64,000 nucleotides of DNA. Source: a virus. Positions within the stretch are counted from its first letter, which is position 1, and the number at the start of each line of letters is the position of its first letter. Location: positions 1-64,000 of IMG/VR virus record IMGVR_UViG_3300027861_000022; one strand, written 5' to 3'. Position numbers and translations under genes: made by a program. The notes under the pieces are model-generated. The model did no database searches. It was given only the letters and a program-made list of their open reading frames with translations, and was not told where the DNA came from. Positions 28,856 through 38,000 of this stretch are shown one piece after another.

Positions 28856-29167
28856 TTATGCCCTCCCTGTAATCTTTGTTAGCGACTCGTAGATATTACT
28901 GAATTCGTCAAAGTCAAAGTCTTTTGTTTTCATCATTCGATAAGCTTTAACTGTCATCGAGATTTCATCCCCAGTAAGCCAGTCGGCCTCCTTGAAGTCC
29001 GTCTTCAATTGACGCTTCATTTCTTTTAAAGGTTCCATCTGATCTTCAATCTTTTGAAGCTCGCGAACATACTCAAGCATCTTCTGCTCTTTCGTGCTTA
29101 CGTTCTCGTCCTCCACTTCTGCATGAATCTCAACTACGTTTTCAAATATTTCCAAACCACTCGTCAT
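28856..29167 (-). CDS. small coiled-coil protein, first gene of the restriction-like operon
   Basis: 103 residues, acidic N-terminus, then a strong coiled coil (KEQKMLEYVRELQKIEDQM, LKEMKRQLKTDFKEADWLT). It is the first gene behind a perfect consensus promoter. The small helical size and position before a nuclease/methyltransferase pair recall controller or inhibitor proteins, but no helix-turn-helix is evident. Confidence 0.65.
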   Translation of the reverse strand: MTSGLEIFENVVEIHAEVEDENVSTKEQKMLEYVRELQKIEDQMEPLKEMKRQLKTDFKEADWLTGDEISMTVKAYRMMKTKDFDFDEFSNIYESLTKITGRA

Positions 29168-29199
29168 ATGTACACACCTTTGTTGTTGTTTCTAATGTC

Positions 29200-29228
29200 A
29201 TTATAGCATTAGTATTGTTAATTGTCAA
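29200..29228 (-). promoter_or_regulatory. perfect consensus sigma-70 promoter
   Basis: -35 TTGACA at 29223-29228, 17-bp spacer, -10 TATAAT at 29200-29205. It drives the operon of nuclease, methyltransferase, dUTPase and IMP dehydrogenase. Confidence 0.82.
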
Positions 29229-29237
29229 GCATTATTT

Positions 29238-29456
29238 TTAAAATTTTGTGATTACCCAAGCTCCCTCATTGAACCACATTTCTTTGTGACACTCGAGATC
29301 GTGGCGGTCAACTATTTCTTTTATGAGATCTGAAAAACGGCGTGAATTACCACTTACAATTTTTACTGGAAGATCATCGAAGTTGTCTGTTACAAATTTC
29401 TCAATAAGAAATTCTGCATCTTCGTAATCTACTCCATGTAAGTCAAGGCATTCCAT
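29238..29456 (-). CDS. minimal Smr-domain protein
   Basis: 72 residues. LDLHGVDYEDAEFLIEKFV is the LDLHG start of an Smr domain; PVKIVSGNSRRFSDLIKEIVD matches the second block (normally H-G-x-G, here S-G-N-S). Smr domains are DNA- or RNA-nicking/binding modules. The protein is essentially the bare domain. Encoded between DnaE and the restriction-like operon. Substrate unknown. Confidence 0.75.
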   Translation of the reverse strand: MECLDLHGVDYEDAEFLIEKFVTDNFDDLPVKIVSGNSRRFSDLIKEIVDRHDLECHKEMWFNEGAWVITKF

Positions 29457-29471
29457 AATTATTATTCCGCG

Positions 29472-32400
29472 TTAAGATAAGATTCTGAAAGTTCTTCGTA
29501 GGCTGCGGGTTGAAAATCCCCACTTCTCATTATGTTCTAGCTTCGCCATGTATGGCTTGTTGACATGAATACGGTCATAATCTTTCACACCCCAAACTCG
29601 GATACGAGTCAGAGTGTTTGTATCGTCGATGACCTCGATGACCCAAAACGTCTTGCCATTCTTTGTTTTCTTCGGTACAACTTTGCGCGGGATGAACCAG
29701 ACACACTCACAAAGTTCAGGGTCGTAGTTCGCGATCGGAGGGATGAAGGCTTCATTTAGTTGCGCATAGATCTCCGGCTTCATAACTCTGCTGAATGGGA
29801 ATACTCCTGTCAGTTCGACGAGGTGACTGATCTTCTCTTCGTCTGTGAAGTCTCCTTCTGGGGCGAAGCTCGCAATGTTCTCAAGAAGGTTTTTCTCTTT
29901 CCTCGGCCGATCTATCGCAACCGCAGACCAGAAGTGTCTACCTCCTGTAAACCGGTCATCCATTAAGACATCCAAGGTGCCGGATAGGCACAAGACATCA
30001 AGACTCTTCTTGTTAAGTTTGGAGTAAGTTATGTTCTCATTGAATAAGAACTCCTCAATGTTTGCGAAAGGGCGGTGCGCCATTATCTGATCGATCGCTG
30101 CGTCTCCCAGCCCCTTGATTGAAGACAAGGGCTGGATCAACATCGTTCCATCCTCGGAGATCTCCCATACTCGTCCGGAGGAATTGATGTCAAGGCTCTT
30201 GATCCCAAGACCGAAAGACTTGGCGACGTTAATCGCTTTCTCTTTGCGAGTCTCTGGCTCTTTGTCCAAGAAGGCAGCGAGCCACTCAACCTGATAATAG
30301 TTCAGAAGCCAAGCGCATTGATAAGAAATCATGCAATATGAAACCGCGTGAGACTTGTTGAAGCCGTAGCCCGAGAAATACTCGAATGTTTCCCACAGCT
30401 TTTCTCCGGTCTTCAGCGGCAATCCCCTTTCGGTGCAGCCCTCAACAAACTTATTGTGTAGAGCATCCTTGACTTGTGCTTCCTTGCCTGTTCCTTTCTT
30501 GGTCAACACCTTGCGAAGTGCGTTGCCATCGTCAAGAGAAATGTCTTTCCCAAGTCGGTGGGCCAATTCAGCAATCTGTTCCTGAAAGATAAGGAAGCCG
30601 AAAGTCTCTTCTGTCACCGAGCGGTGCTCATCGTTGATAAACTTAAGTCGGTGCGGGTTCTCCTTAGCCTCGACGTAATCGTTATGAACGTTCGCGCCCA
30701 GAGGTCCGGGTCGATAGATGCTTGTGATTGCTGCCAAGTCAATTAGATTTGTTGGCTTTGCTAATCGGCAAAAGTTCTGCGCTCCCGCTTCAGCGAACTG
30801 GAAGACACCTGCCCACTTCCCATCGTGGAAGATGTTGCTGTATACTTGCTGGTCATTGAAGTCCATCACGTCTGGATGAAGATGCTTGTTATAAAACTCT
30901 TTGATGTCTTTGAAGGTCGGGTTCTCAACCCCGTGGTGCCTACGAAGAATATGATAGATCGCGCCATCAATCATCTTTAAAGTCGAGAGACCAAGAACAT
31001 CAAACTTAATGAAGCCCATCGGCTCAAGATGGCGGACGTTCATGCCCTCGGACCATGGAGTTTGTCGGACACCACCGGAATTGATAAGAGGCATCCTGTT
31101 ATTCAGCCCTTCGCCGACGACAATACCTCCCGCGTGACGTGAACAGGAGCGGACTTGGCCGTGTAAAGCCTCAACGTGAGTTTTAACATGGGGATATCGA
31201 GATAAGAAGGCTTTCAGTGTGTCGCTGAACTCCATTACTTCATCAAAGGTTGGCGCGTATATGCCAGTCTTAATGCCGTGCCTCATCTTTGCTGGACCCA
31301 TAGCCTCGTAAAGCATAACGGAGGTCACATCATTGACTTCCTTGAATGGAATTTCATAATACTTTGAGATGTCTTTGACGAGACTCTTGAGTTGAAGGGT
31401 GTTCCAGTTAGAAATGGGGGCAACTTTATCTTCTCCCCACTCCTTAATGAGCATCTCTTTTAAGCCCATACTGTCCGCCACATCGTAATCAATGTCGGGA
31501 TAGTCTGTGGCATCAGCGCGCATAAAGCGAGAGAACTGAAGGCCATATTTAAGAGGATCAACCTGTGTAATATTCAAGGCGTAGGCAACGAGCGACCCAG
31601 CGGCAGAACCTCGGCCGGGCCCGGTGAGCATAACTTCATTGGCTTTCTGACTGATCTGATTCATAGTTAAAAAGTATTTAGAGAAGCCTCGGTCTGAAAT
31701 AACCGAGAGTTCCATTCGCAAACGCTCGTTGTATTCTTCGTTTGTATGTAACCCAAGGCGCCGTAAACCCTCAATGCAAAACTTTTCAAGCGCAGTGTCT
31801 GCTGTTTCTCCCCCTGGAATGACAAAGTCTGGAAGACGGACAGTATTGTCTGGCAAGAAGTCAGCGACTCGCTCGTGAGCGATACGATATGTATTTGTAA
31901 TGGACTTCATCACCAAGTCGTCGTCGTACTCGACAGCGCAAAACTCTGAATACTTCTTGTATGCTTCCCACATTTGCTCGCCGTTACGAGGATAGAGTTC
32001 ATAGCCAATTTCCTCAACGCCTTCGGGGAGCCCTGCGTTTTCATATCCGGGTCGGGGCTTGCCGAGCCACCCAAGCTTCTTATAGAGTTCGCGGTCCTTC
32101 CAAGCATCCGGGTTAGGATAGTGAGAGTCGGAAGTCGAAATCAGTTCAATACCGAACTCTTCGTGCATTTGAATGATATATTTGTTGAGTGCGTGTTGCT
32201 CTGGAATGTTGTTCCATTGAAGCTCTCCATACCAGCGGTCACCGAAGATGTCAATCATCTGTTTGGTGGTCTCACGCATGGCGTTGAGGACCGCTAACTC
32301 GCCCTCCTCGCGGTTCTCCCAGTAATTACCGGCGTATACGCCACCGAGACAGGCGGACGCCCCTATGACGCCCTTAGAATACTTTTTTAGTGTTGTGTAA

Positions 32401-32891
32401 TCAACACGGGGATAGCGATAATAGTTGTTTGGACCGAACGATTCGGAGATCATCGCAAAGAGATTACTCAAGCCTTCTTGGTCCTGCGCCAATAGAATGA
32501 GGTGTCGGCGCCGGTTAAGAACGTTTCGGACCTGCTTCTTGGAGGCGTCCTCGTCTTCAACTGTCGTCGCAGTGACATCTTTGCTTAGCGTCTTGCGCTT
32601 TTTCTTGTCTTCTTTCGCTGCTTCGTAGTCATCGCGCCACTCGTCGAGGGAAGGGATGAAGTAAGCCTCAATGCCAAAGATAGGCTTGAAGTTCTTGCCG
32701 TCCTCTTTCATCTTCTTTGCGTGAAGAACTTGATGGGGCAACCCATTCATATTCCCGTGGTCGGTTAAAGCTAGGGCATCCATGCCGTTTTCAAAGGCAA
32801 AGTCCATATGTTCTTGCGGATAGCCGATGGCATCAAAAATGCTTCCAGCAACCGAGTGAGCGTGTAATCCGACAAACGGAATCTTATTCAT
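29472..32891 (-). CDS. dnaE: DNA polymerase III alpha-type replicase (family C)
   Basis: 1139 residues, near the bacterial DnaE1 length. The PHP domain opens with GLHAHSVAGSIFDAIGYPQE and DALALTDHGNMNG, keeping metal-binding His/Asp residues. The catalytic core has GPGRGSAAGSLVAYAL and YPDIDYDVADSM (paired Asp), then GEGLNNRMPLINSGG-like palm/fingers and FNKSHAVSYCMISYQCAWL. A C-terminal OB-like segment (KTFWVIEVIDDTNTLTRIRVWG) follows helix-hairpin-helix-type KGLGDAAIDQI. It probably replicates the phage genome independently of the host replicase. Its own consensus promoter lies upstream. A second, family A polymerase is encoded at 47253-48437. Confidence 0.95.
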   Translation of the reverse strand: MNKIPFVGLHAHSVAGSIFDAIGYPQEHMDFAFENGMDALALTDHGNMNGLPHQVLHAKKMKEDGKNFKPIFGIEAYFIPSLDEWRDDYEAAKEDKKKRKTLSKDVTATTVEDEDASKKQVRNVLNRRRHLILLAQDQEGLSNLFAMISESFGPNNYYRYPRVDYTTLKKYSKGVIGASACLGGVYAGNYWENREEGELAVLNAMRETTKQMIDIFGDRWYGELQWNNIPEQHALNKYIIQMHEEFGIELISTSDSHYPNPDAWKDRELYKKLGWLGKPRPGYENAGLPEGVEEIGYELYPRNGEQMWEAYKKYSEFCAVEYDDDLVMKSITNTYRIAHERVADFLPDNTVRLPDFVIPGGETADTALEKFCIEGLRRLGLHTNEEYNERLRMELSVISDRGFSKYFLTMNQISQKANEVMLTGPGRGSAAGSLVAYALNITQVDPLKYGLQFSRFMRADATDYPDIDYDVADSMGLKEMLIKEWGEDKVAPISNWNTLQLKSLVKDISKYYEIPFKEVNDVTSVMLYEAMGPAKMRHGIKTGIYAPTFDEVMEFSDTLKAFLSRYPHVKTHVEALHGQVRSCSRHAGGIVVGEGLNNRMPLINSGGVRQTPWSEGMNVRHLEPMGFIKFDVLGLSTLKMIDGAIYHILRRHHGVENPTFKDIKEFYNKHLHPDVMDFNDQQVYSNIFHDGKWAGVFQFAEAGAQNFCRLAKPTNLIDLAAITSIYRPGPLGANVHNDYVEAKENPHRLKFINDEHRSVTEETFGFLIFQEQIAELAHRLGKDISLDDGNALRKVLTKKGTGKEAQVKDALHNKFVEGCTERGLPLKTGEKLWETFEYFSGYGFNKSHAVSYCMISYQCAWLLNYYQVEWLAAFLDKEPETRKEKAINVAKSFGLGIKSLDINSSGRVWEISEDGTMLIQPLSSIKGLGDAAIDQIMAHRPFANIEEFLFNENITYSKLNKKSLDVLCLSGTLDVLMDDRFTGGRHFWSAVAIDRPRKEKNLLENIASFAPEGDFTDEEKISHLVELTGVFPFSRVMKPEIYAQLNEAFIPPIANYDPELCECVWFIPRKVVPKKTKNGKTFWVIEVIDDTNTLTRIRVWGVKDYDRIHVNKPYMAKLEHNEKWGFSTRSLRRTFRILS

Positions 32892-32914
32892 ATATATTCT
32901 CCAAGTGTATAAGT

Positions 32915-32943
32915 ATTATAGCACACGAGCTTCGTCGTGTCAA
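32915..32943 (-). promoter_or_regulatory. perfect consensus sigma-70 promoter of DnaE
   Basis: -35 TTGACA at 32938-32943, 17-bp spacer, -10 TATAAT at 32915-32920. It leaves a leader of about 17 bases before the DnaE start codon. Confidence 0.82.
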
Positions 32944-32951
32944 TGATTATT

Positions 32952-33191
32952 TTATTTATTTAAATTTGCGGCGCTCATGGTCTCAAAGCCATAACTAAGG
33001 GCCGAGAGCCAGCGCGAGAAGCCATGTGCGTATACTTCAAATTCAAGATTGGCCATGCTTTTTGTGGGGCGAATGTCTAAAATCACACCACTCCATACAA
33101 AAGAATTTCTAAACTTCTTGTTTCCCGCGCCTCGGCCGAATATTTCAACAAAATCCCCAATCGTAGGCTCTGGTGTAATTAATTCACTCAC
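32952..33191 (-). CDS. GD-box family protein, paralogue of 33188-33394
   Basis: 79 residues: PTIGDFVEIFGRG, FVWSGVILDIRPTKS, EFEVYAHGFSRWLSA and GFETMSA. The gene upstream shares KGDFVIIKH, GSGVILEVF and LFETLSS, so the two are tandem paralogues. They lie away from the early cluster but carry the same signature. 4-bp overlap with the upstream gene. Confidence 0.72.
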   Translation of the reverse strand: MSELITPEPTIGDFVEIFGRGAGNKKFRNSFVWSGVILDIRPTKSMANLEFEVYAHGFSRWLSALSYGFETMSAANLNK

Positions 33192-33394
33192 GACTTGCCC
33201 CGGCTGGATGAACTCAATGTTTCAAACAGATAAAAACCGTCGTCATATGTCTTGGCGGTACCGTTGATAAAAACAGAAATCATTTTTCTCCCAAAGGTAT
33301 TGGGCAAGTCAAAGACTTCCAAAATGACCCCGGAGCCCTCGAAGCGCTGGCCAGGTTCATTGTGCTTGATTATCACAAAGTCCCCCTTTGTCAT
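33188..33394 (-). CDS. GD-box family protein, paralogue of 32952-33191
   Basis: 68 residues from ATG 33394 (MTKGDFVIIKHNEPG), which overlaps the stop of the upstream membrane microgene as TAATG and has GGGAG upstream; a longer frame reaches 33418. Blocks FEGSGVILEVFDLP, ISVFINGTAKTYDDG and YLFETLSSS match its neighbour. Function unknown. Confidence 0.72.
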   Translation of the reverse strand: MTKGDFVIIKHNEPGQRFEGSGVILEVFDLPNTFGRKMISVFINGTAKTYDDGFYLFETLSSSSRGKS

Positions 33395-33501
33395 TATAGT
33401 GCTCCCGTTAACGCACATACGAGAAAAGTTAAGAGCCCGATGGTGGGGAATACAATGAAGATTAGTATAAAGGGTATAAGTGGGTGTTTAAGATTCATCA
33501 T
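33394..33501 (-). CDS. about 35-residue membrane microprotein
   Basis: Two adjacent ATG codons then NLKHPLIPFILIFIVFP and TIGLLTFLVCALTGAL: almost the whole peptide is hydrophobic, one or two membrane helices. TAGGAG lies six bases upstream of the first ATG. Its stop overlaps the next start. No family recognised. Confidence 0.55.
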   Translation of the reverse strand: MMNLKHPLIPFILIFIVFPTIGLLTFLVCALTGAL

Positions 33502-34060
33502 CAACTCCTATTTCAAGTTTTTCTTTTGCTGCAAGAAGGCCATCGGGCGTACCGTCAAATTGAATACACAAGGGATTATTTTCAATGTAGGAAGAGGGAA
33601 TCTTTGGATCATTAAGATGAATCTGTTTTATTAGAACGTCACGAAGTTCTGCATCAGAAGCCTCATCCAACAGATCCTTCAATCTTGTTGATTTGCCATT
33701 AAGGAGTTTATCTCGTTGAACTTCTTGCCAACCGTCCAACCATCGGGGTGCGCAATACCAGTGCTCATAAAACTCACCATTCTTATCTTTATCGTAATAA
33801 GTCACCACCCAATGAATGTCGTCGGCATACGCATTATTTTGAAAACACGGCAAAGTATAATTGCGAGTAGTAGAAAACTGTCCGGCGCCGTGGTTGCCTG
33901 TTTTGAGGGTGCTCCGCTGACCCGTTTTTAGTTCTATAGATTCGCCTGTTGGAAATGTCGCGTCTGGAAGCCACTTAGATCCCCTTCCCCCTTTCTCGGC
34001 AGCTATGAGATCATATTTTTCTATCTGGGAGGCCTCTCTTCTATTCTCTGCCTTCATCAT
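33488..34060 (-). CDS. PD-(D/E)XK nuclease-like protein flanked by 21-bp direct repeats
   Basis: 190 residues from ATG 34060. GSKWLPDATFPTGESIELKTG provides Asp33, Glu43 and Lys45 in a PD-x(9)-E-L-K arrangement typical of restriction-like nucleases. The C-terminal region includes HWVVTYYDKDKNGEFYEHWYC. A perfect 21-bp direct repeat (33494-33514 and 34053-34073) brackets the gene, each copy containing TAGGAG and the ATGATG start of the gene after it. Recombination between them would remove the gene cleanly. This suggests an inserted cassette. Confidence 0.7.
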   Translation of the reverse strand: MMKAENRREASQIEKYDLIAAEKGGRGSKWLPDATFPTGESIELKTGQRSTLKTGNHGAGQFSTTRNYTLPCFQNNAYADDIHWVVTYYDKDKNGEFYEHWYCAPRWLDGWQEVQRDKLLNGKSTRLKDLLDEASDAELRDVLIKQIHLNDPKIPSSYIENNPLCIQFDGTPDGLLAAKEKLEIGVDDES

Positions 34061-34931
34061 CAACTCCTATTTCGTTCCATTCGTGATATTTCATAAGTAT
34101 TGGGTTAGGTCTTTCAACCTTTTTCCGTTCTTCGGATCCCAAATAATTGCAGTATTTATCCCAAGAGTCTATGTTGTAATACCATGGGACTTCAACCTTA
34201 TTCTCTATATCTATTATAACAGGTTTGAAGATTTTGTCAAGTAAAAAATGGCGTGCTGACCACCTTTCTTCTTTTGGTAGTTTCTCTCTGGGATATAAGC
34301 CGTCCTCTAAAACCTCGGAATTGTACCGGCCGGTGCCTTCGCGGAGCATTCGACGACAAGCAACAAAGTCATCGCGACCAAACGTAAAAGCGAGATACTC
34401 GTTGTCCTTGACGGTCTTTCCGTTGTGGCTCAACATGAAGGGTCTTTCACTGGAGATGTCTTTTCTATGAGGCCTCAAAATCTCCGGATCGTAGACGCCA
34501 TAGGGGAAGGCTACATAGTATTTTTTTGGGACGACCCACTTGCTCAGCTTGACCGAGACCCTGAAAGCGCTGGTTGCTCCCCAAATAATACTCCAAGCGA
34601 GGCAGTCTCGTTTGCCTACATCCTTTGCGTGGACCGGAACATAGAATATGGGGATCTGTTTGCGGGCCTGCGATGGATAGACCTCAAGGCGTCTGCCTAC
34701 CCAAACAGGATCTTGAACCCATTCGCCGAGCCGGTGTCTGATCAGCGGCGTCATATCTTCATTACAGACGATCCAGATAGTCTCACACCCAGCCCAAGCG
34801 CACTCGGACACTGCGCGTTCAACTGCGAGATAGTCAGGCGCGATCGGCATCAGCGCGTCGTGCCAATCCATTTTGAAATCAAGTGGTTGCCCTGCTACAG
34901 GGATGATACCAGCCAGATGAAAACTACTCAT
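34041..34931 (-). CDS. sugar nucleotidyltransferase-like protein
   Basis: 296 residues. The N-terminus HLAGIIPVAGQPLDFKMDW then LMPIAPDYLAVERAVSECAWAGCETIWIV follows the pattern of a nucleotidyltransferase GT-A fold (strand, glycine loop, helix, strand). YVAFPYGVYDPEILRPHRK and the charged C-terminus fit less well, and the G-G-x-G-T-R-L loop is atypical. It could activate a sugar, possibly linked to the mannose enzymes at 14-18 kb. No tail-fibre neighbours confirm this. Confidence 0.6.
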   Translation of the reverse strand: MSSFHLAGIIPVAGQPLDFKMDWHDALMPIAPDYLAVERAVSECAWAGCETIWIVCNEDMTPLIRHRLGEWVQDPVWVGRRLEVYPSQARKQIPIFYVPVHAKDVGKRDCLAWSIIWGATSAFRVSVKLSKWVVPKKYYVAFPYGVYDPEILRPHRKDISSERPFMLSHNGKTVKDNEYLAFTFGRDDFVACRRMLREGTGRYNSEVLEDGLYPREKLPKEERWSARHFLLDKIFKPVIIDIENKVEVPWYYNIDSWDKYCNYLGSEERKKVERPNPILMKYHEWNEIGVDDEGRE

Positions 34932-34940
34932 TTGCCCTCT

Positions 34941-35288
34941 CTATACTTTATATTTCCACCAAGCGTACAAACAGCGCGAATCAAGATAGTCAAGATCATC
35001 ATCGTTGTCGTATGCCTCTTGCTCAAATCTAATTCTGTAATATGCCTTTTGCGAATCTCGGTATTTTATAAGTCCGTGAAGAAAGTCGACAAAATAAAGA
35101 AGCAAGAAGCCGATGACCAGTAACTCGACGTATTGTCTGTGGTGGATAGTTTCGTGTCTCTTTGTGCCTTCATTGAGTTCTCCTCGGCAAAAAACAAAAG
35201 GAAAAAGAGTTATTGCCCATATTTCAATAACCCAGCTTAATAATATTGGTATCCTGCTGTTTTCAATGAAAATAGGTTCTTTTAGCAT
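34941..35288 (-). CDS. membrane protein with HExxH motif
   Basis: 115 residues. Two hydrophobic segments (PILLSWVIEIWAITLFPFVF and VELLVIGFLLLYFVDFLHGL) flank RHETIHHRQY, an HExxH zinc-protease-like motif at residues 45-49. The arrangement, HExxH beside a membrane helix, recurs in small phage proteins of unknown substrate. The C-terminus is acidic and aromatic. Confidence 0.65.
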   Translation of the reverse strand: MLKEPIFIENSRIPILLSWVIEIWAITLFPFVFCRGELNEGTKRHETIHHRQYVELLVIGFLLLYFVDFLHGLIKYRDSQKAYYRIRFEQEAYDNDDDLDYLDSRCLYAWWKYKV

Positions 35289-35291
35289 TAT

Positions 35292-37790
35292 CTATCCCTC
35301 AGACCATTTCTTCCAGTTTCTGTGAAGCCTCTCGTTCAAAGACTTCTCGGATTCAGATCCAGCCTCTTTTTCTAGAAAAAACTCCGGGTTGTTCAGCGAG
35401 TTTTTCTCGCTTTTAAAGGGAAGCTCTTGTTGTCTCACACTATCTTTGTAGCTGGTTACGAACACGTTCGTGTTTTGTTGTATGAGAGCCTTATATGCTT
35501 CTTTGGCTACTTCTTCGACGTCTTTCTTTTTGATATGTTGAATCATACTCAACGCTGGAGCAATGACTCCCTCGGGATGTTCACTGGTGATTGTGAAAGA
35601 AAGACCAAGGCGCGCATGTCCTGCCCCATTGTTTCCTCGCCTCCCCACATACCTGCGTGTTAAATCAGGATACATAGATTCCTCATATACAAAACCAGGG
35701 ACTTGATCGAAAAGCTTTTTCTTAAACATTGTTCCAAAATCTCTTGACATTCCGATGTCTTTGATTGCTTGATCTGTATAAAAAATATCCTCTAAACCCT
35801 TGATATCATCTATTTTAAACTCGACCGAGATATCAATATCGACTCGATCTTCGTCCATTATGACGTCAAAACTCCAATCGGTATCTTCAAAGTCCTCGAA
35901 TTCTTCCTCTTCTGCCTGCTTCATAAACTCTTGGAACTTTGAGCTTTCAAGAATGCCCTCTCTCATGAGAGTTCTTTTCATCATATTTTTTAACCACGGA
36001 TCAACTTTCTCATCTATATCGGATTCAATAGCATCAGCAAATTGTTCAAATTCCTCTACGCCATATACATAGCTACTGCCAAGAGAATCCCCCGGTCTGA
36101 GATCTATGTTAAGCCTAACTTCGCCAGTCGCCTCCACATAATATGCGATTGCTCGATGATTTTCATCCCCATGGAAGTCTGCCCACATAAGTCCCCCGAT
36201 ATTATAAAAATCATTCGTAATCTCCACACCATAGACTTCCCTACCTTCGTTGAGGGTGTATATACCATCGGTTGTAATTTTCCCGTCCTGTCCACCCTCG
36301 TCGTCCAATTTTGGCTTGCCTACATCGAGATTCATCCACAATTCAGCATATGCGTCGATCACCGGTCCTTCACCGTAATCTTCAACATCAGCGTAGATAG
36401 TACAATAGTCATATCTATTATTATAAAATTCAACTAGCTCGGAAATCTCGTTTTCTACTTCCTCTGTCCTACCGTCTGGTATATCAATCTCGTTTTCAGA
36501 GGAGTCCTTGTGCGGCGCGCCAACAACGCTGGGAGCGTAATCGCCAGATCTTTTGGCTTCTGGATCCAGCATTCGCGCCAGAATTTGTTGGAGAGGGTTG
36601 TCTTGATAAGTACCTCCGATCAGAGTCATTTTTCCAGCATCTATTTTTCCGATGTCATTCACCGTATACAGGTTACTGTCTACATCGTCCATATCGACCT
36701 TGGGGAGATGTTGGATCGTGCCCTCTTGGTTGTCGACTAGCCATGTTTTAAGCGTTTCATAAAAGTTTGAAGTGTCCGCGCCATATATTCGCGTATCAGG
36801 AACTCCGATGTAATATCGGTAGTCATAATCATCAAACCTCCCAACTCGGACTCTTACCCTGGATACAGGCTCTATATCTCCAATATCTCGCGCTGAGTCG
36901 CTTAACACTTCATCATCGGTGTCTTCTATCAATTGATCATTTTCTTCCTCCCAATCCTTTATCTCTTGAGTGGGGACAACATACGCGATTGCGCCGCCAT
37001 CAATAGCCTCCGCATAAGCACATTTAACAAATGCTCCGCGCTCTCCTGACCTGGAAGCGAGTGTATGGCATGATTCAATAGCATCAAAATCAGACATTCT
37101 AAGAACGTCGGTTGGGTGCCTGCTTATTATAATAGAAAACCCAGCAAGAGCTTCTGGATCATTCTTAAAAAATCCAGCATTCTCTTCCCAGGCTTTGATA
37201 TAATAATTGACATCTGAAACATGGACACGCCGATCCATTCCCCTGAATGCTTTCTTCCCTATTTCTTTAAGTTTCTTCTTTTCTAAATCATAATCGGAAT
37301 AAGCTTTATTAAAATCGTCGGTGAGCTTGTCGGAGTCCGCACCGGAGACTTTATATCGCTCAGTATGATATTTGGCTCGTTCCGCAGACAGTTTCTCGTC
37401 TGTGTCTCTCTCCTTTTCTTTATGTTTAAGAAGTCCGTTTAAAACTTTATTAATCTTGAGGGTTTTCTTGCCTTTATAAACCTTTCCTTCATGCTCTCTT
37501 CTTGTCTCATATGAAACTGTGCCGTCTTTAAGATCAACAGTATATCCTGCTTCCTGAAACCTATTGACCATTTCGCCAACTTTCCCGCCAACCGTTTCGA
37601 GGGGGATCACTTTTCGAAGTTTTCCACCGAAAGCTCCGTTCATCGGTAGTTCTGCGGGATCTAAATTTGAGAGAACATTGTGGAGAACCTCGATTTCTTC
37701 GGAGCTAGCCTCGTGAATAATTTTGTTTTCGTTGAGAACATCTTTTTTAACTGATGCTCTCCAATTTAAAATAAAGTTCTTCATATTCAT
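35292..37790 (-). CDS. 832-residue protein of unknown function
   Basis: The N-terminal 200 residues are helical and basic (KKTLKINKVLNGLLKHKEKE). Near residue 225 comes FSIIISRHPTDVLRMSDFDAI then ESCHTLASR, a HP-x-DV-x-x-MS...SC pattern I have seen in other large phage proteins of unknown function. The middle is rich in D, E and Y, with repeated acidic strands; the C-terminal 250 residues are again basic and helical. No enzyme motif recognised. It is the largest orphan in the accessory region and forms an ATGA overlap with the gene upstream. Confidence 0.72.
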   Translation of the reverse strand: MNMKNFILNWRASVKKDVLNENKIIHEASSEEIEVLHNVLSNLDPAELPMNGAFGGKLRKVIPLETVGGKVGEMVNRFQEAGYTVDLKDGTVSYETRREHEGKVYKGKKTLKINKVLNGLLKHKEKERDTDEKLSAERAKYHTERYKVSGADSDKLTDDFNKAYSDYDLEKKKLKEIGKKAFRGMDRRVHVSDVNYYIKAWEENAGFFKNDPEALAGFSIIISRHPTDVLRMSDFDAIESCHTLASRSGERGAFVKCAYAEAIDGGAIAYVVPTQEIKDWEEENDQLIEDTDDEVLSDSARDIGDIEPVSRVRVRVGRFDDYDYRYYIGVPDTRIYGADTSNFYETLKTWLVDNQEGTIQHLPKVDMDDVDSNLYTVNDIGKIDAGKMTLIGGTYQDNPLQQILARMLDPEAKRSGDYAPSVVGAPHKDSSENEIDIPDGRTEEVENEISELVEFYNNRYDYCTIYADVEDYGEGPVIDAYAELWMNLDVGKPKLDDEGGQDGKITTDGIYTLNEGREVYGVEITNDFYNIGGLMWADFHGDENHRAIAYYVEATGEVRLNIDLRPGDSLGSSYVYGVEEFEQFADAIESDIDEKVDPWLKNMMKRTLMREGILESSKFQEFMKQAEEEEFEDFEDTDWSFDVIMDEDRVDIDISVEFKIDDIKGLEDIFYTDQAIKDIGMSRDFGTMFKKKLFDQVPGFVYEESMYPDLTRRYVGRRGNNGAGHARLGLSFTITSEHPEGVIAPALSMIQHIKKKDVEEVAKEAYKALIQQNTNVFVTSYKDSVRQQELPFKSEKNSLNNPEFFLEKEAGSESEKSLNERLHRNWKKWSEG

Positions 37791-37984
37791 TTTCTATTCT
37801 CCGGCAGTTTTGATTCCAAAAATTCTACCAAGGACTCAATGTCAGATCCATATGGCGGGCAAAATTCTGGAACCACCGCGTGAAGCATCTGGGCCAAGGA
37901 TGATAAAAGAAGGGTTGATCCCACCTCGAAGGCGTGGCGGAAATGTTCAAAGTATGTTTCATTAACGTCTTTTAAGTGGCCCAT
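37787..37984 (-). CDS. small protein of DUF6356-like type
   Basis: 65 residues: NETYFEHFRHAFEVGSTLLL then SSLAQMLHAVVPEFCPPYGS. The Y-F-x-H-F-R-x-A-x-x-x-G hydrophobic-helix pattern resembles DUF6356 small proteins of phages; identification is from memory of the pattern only. One membrane-like helix. TATAATTAGTT lies six bases upstream. Confidence 0.6.
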   Translation of the reverse strand: MGHLKDVNETYFEHFRHAFEVGSTLLLSSLAQMLHAVVPEFCPPYGSDIESLVEFLESKLPENRK

Positions 37985-37989
37985 CGTCT

Positions 37990-38000
37990 TATAATTAGTT
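37990..38000 (-). promoter_or_regulatory. late-type motif, variant
   Basis: Coding strand AACTAATTATA, six bases before the ATG at 37984; identical core to the variant at 13658-13669. Confidence 0.3.
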
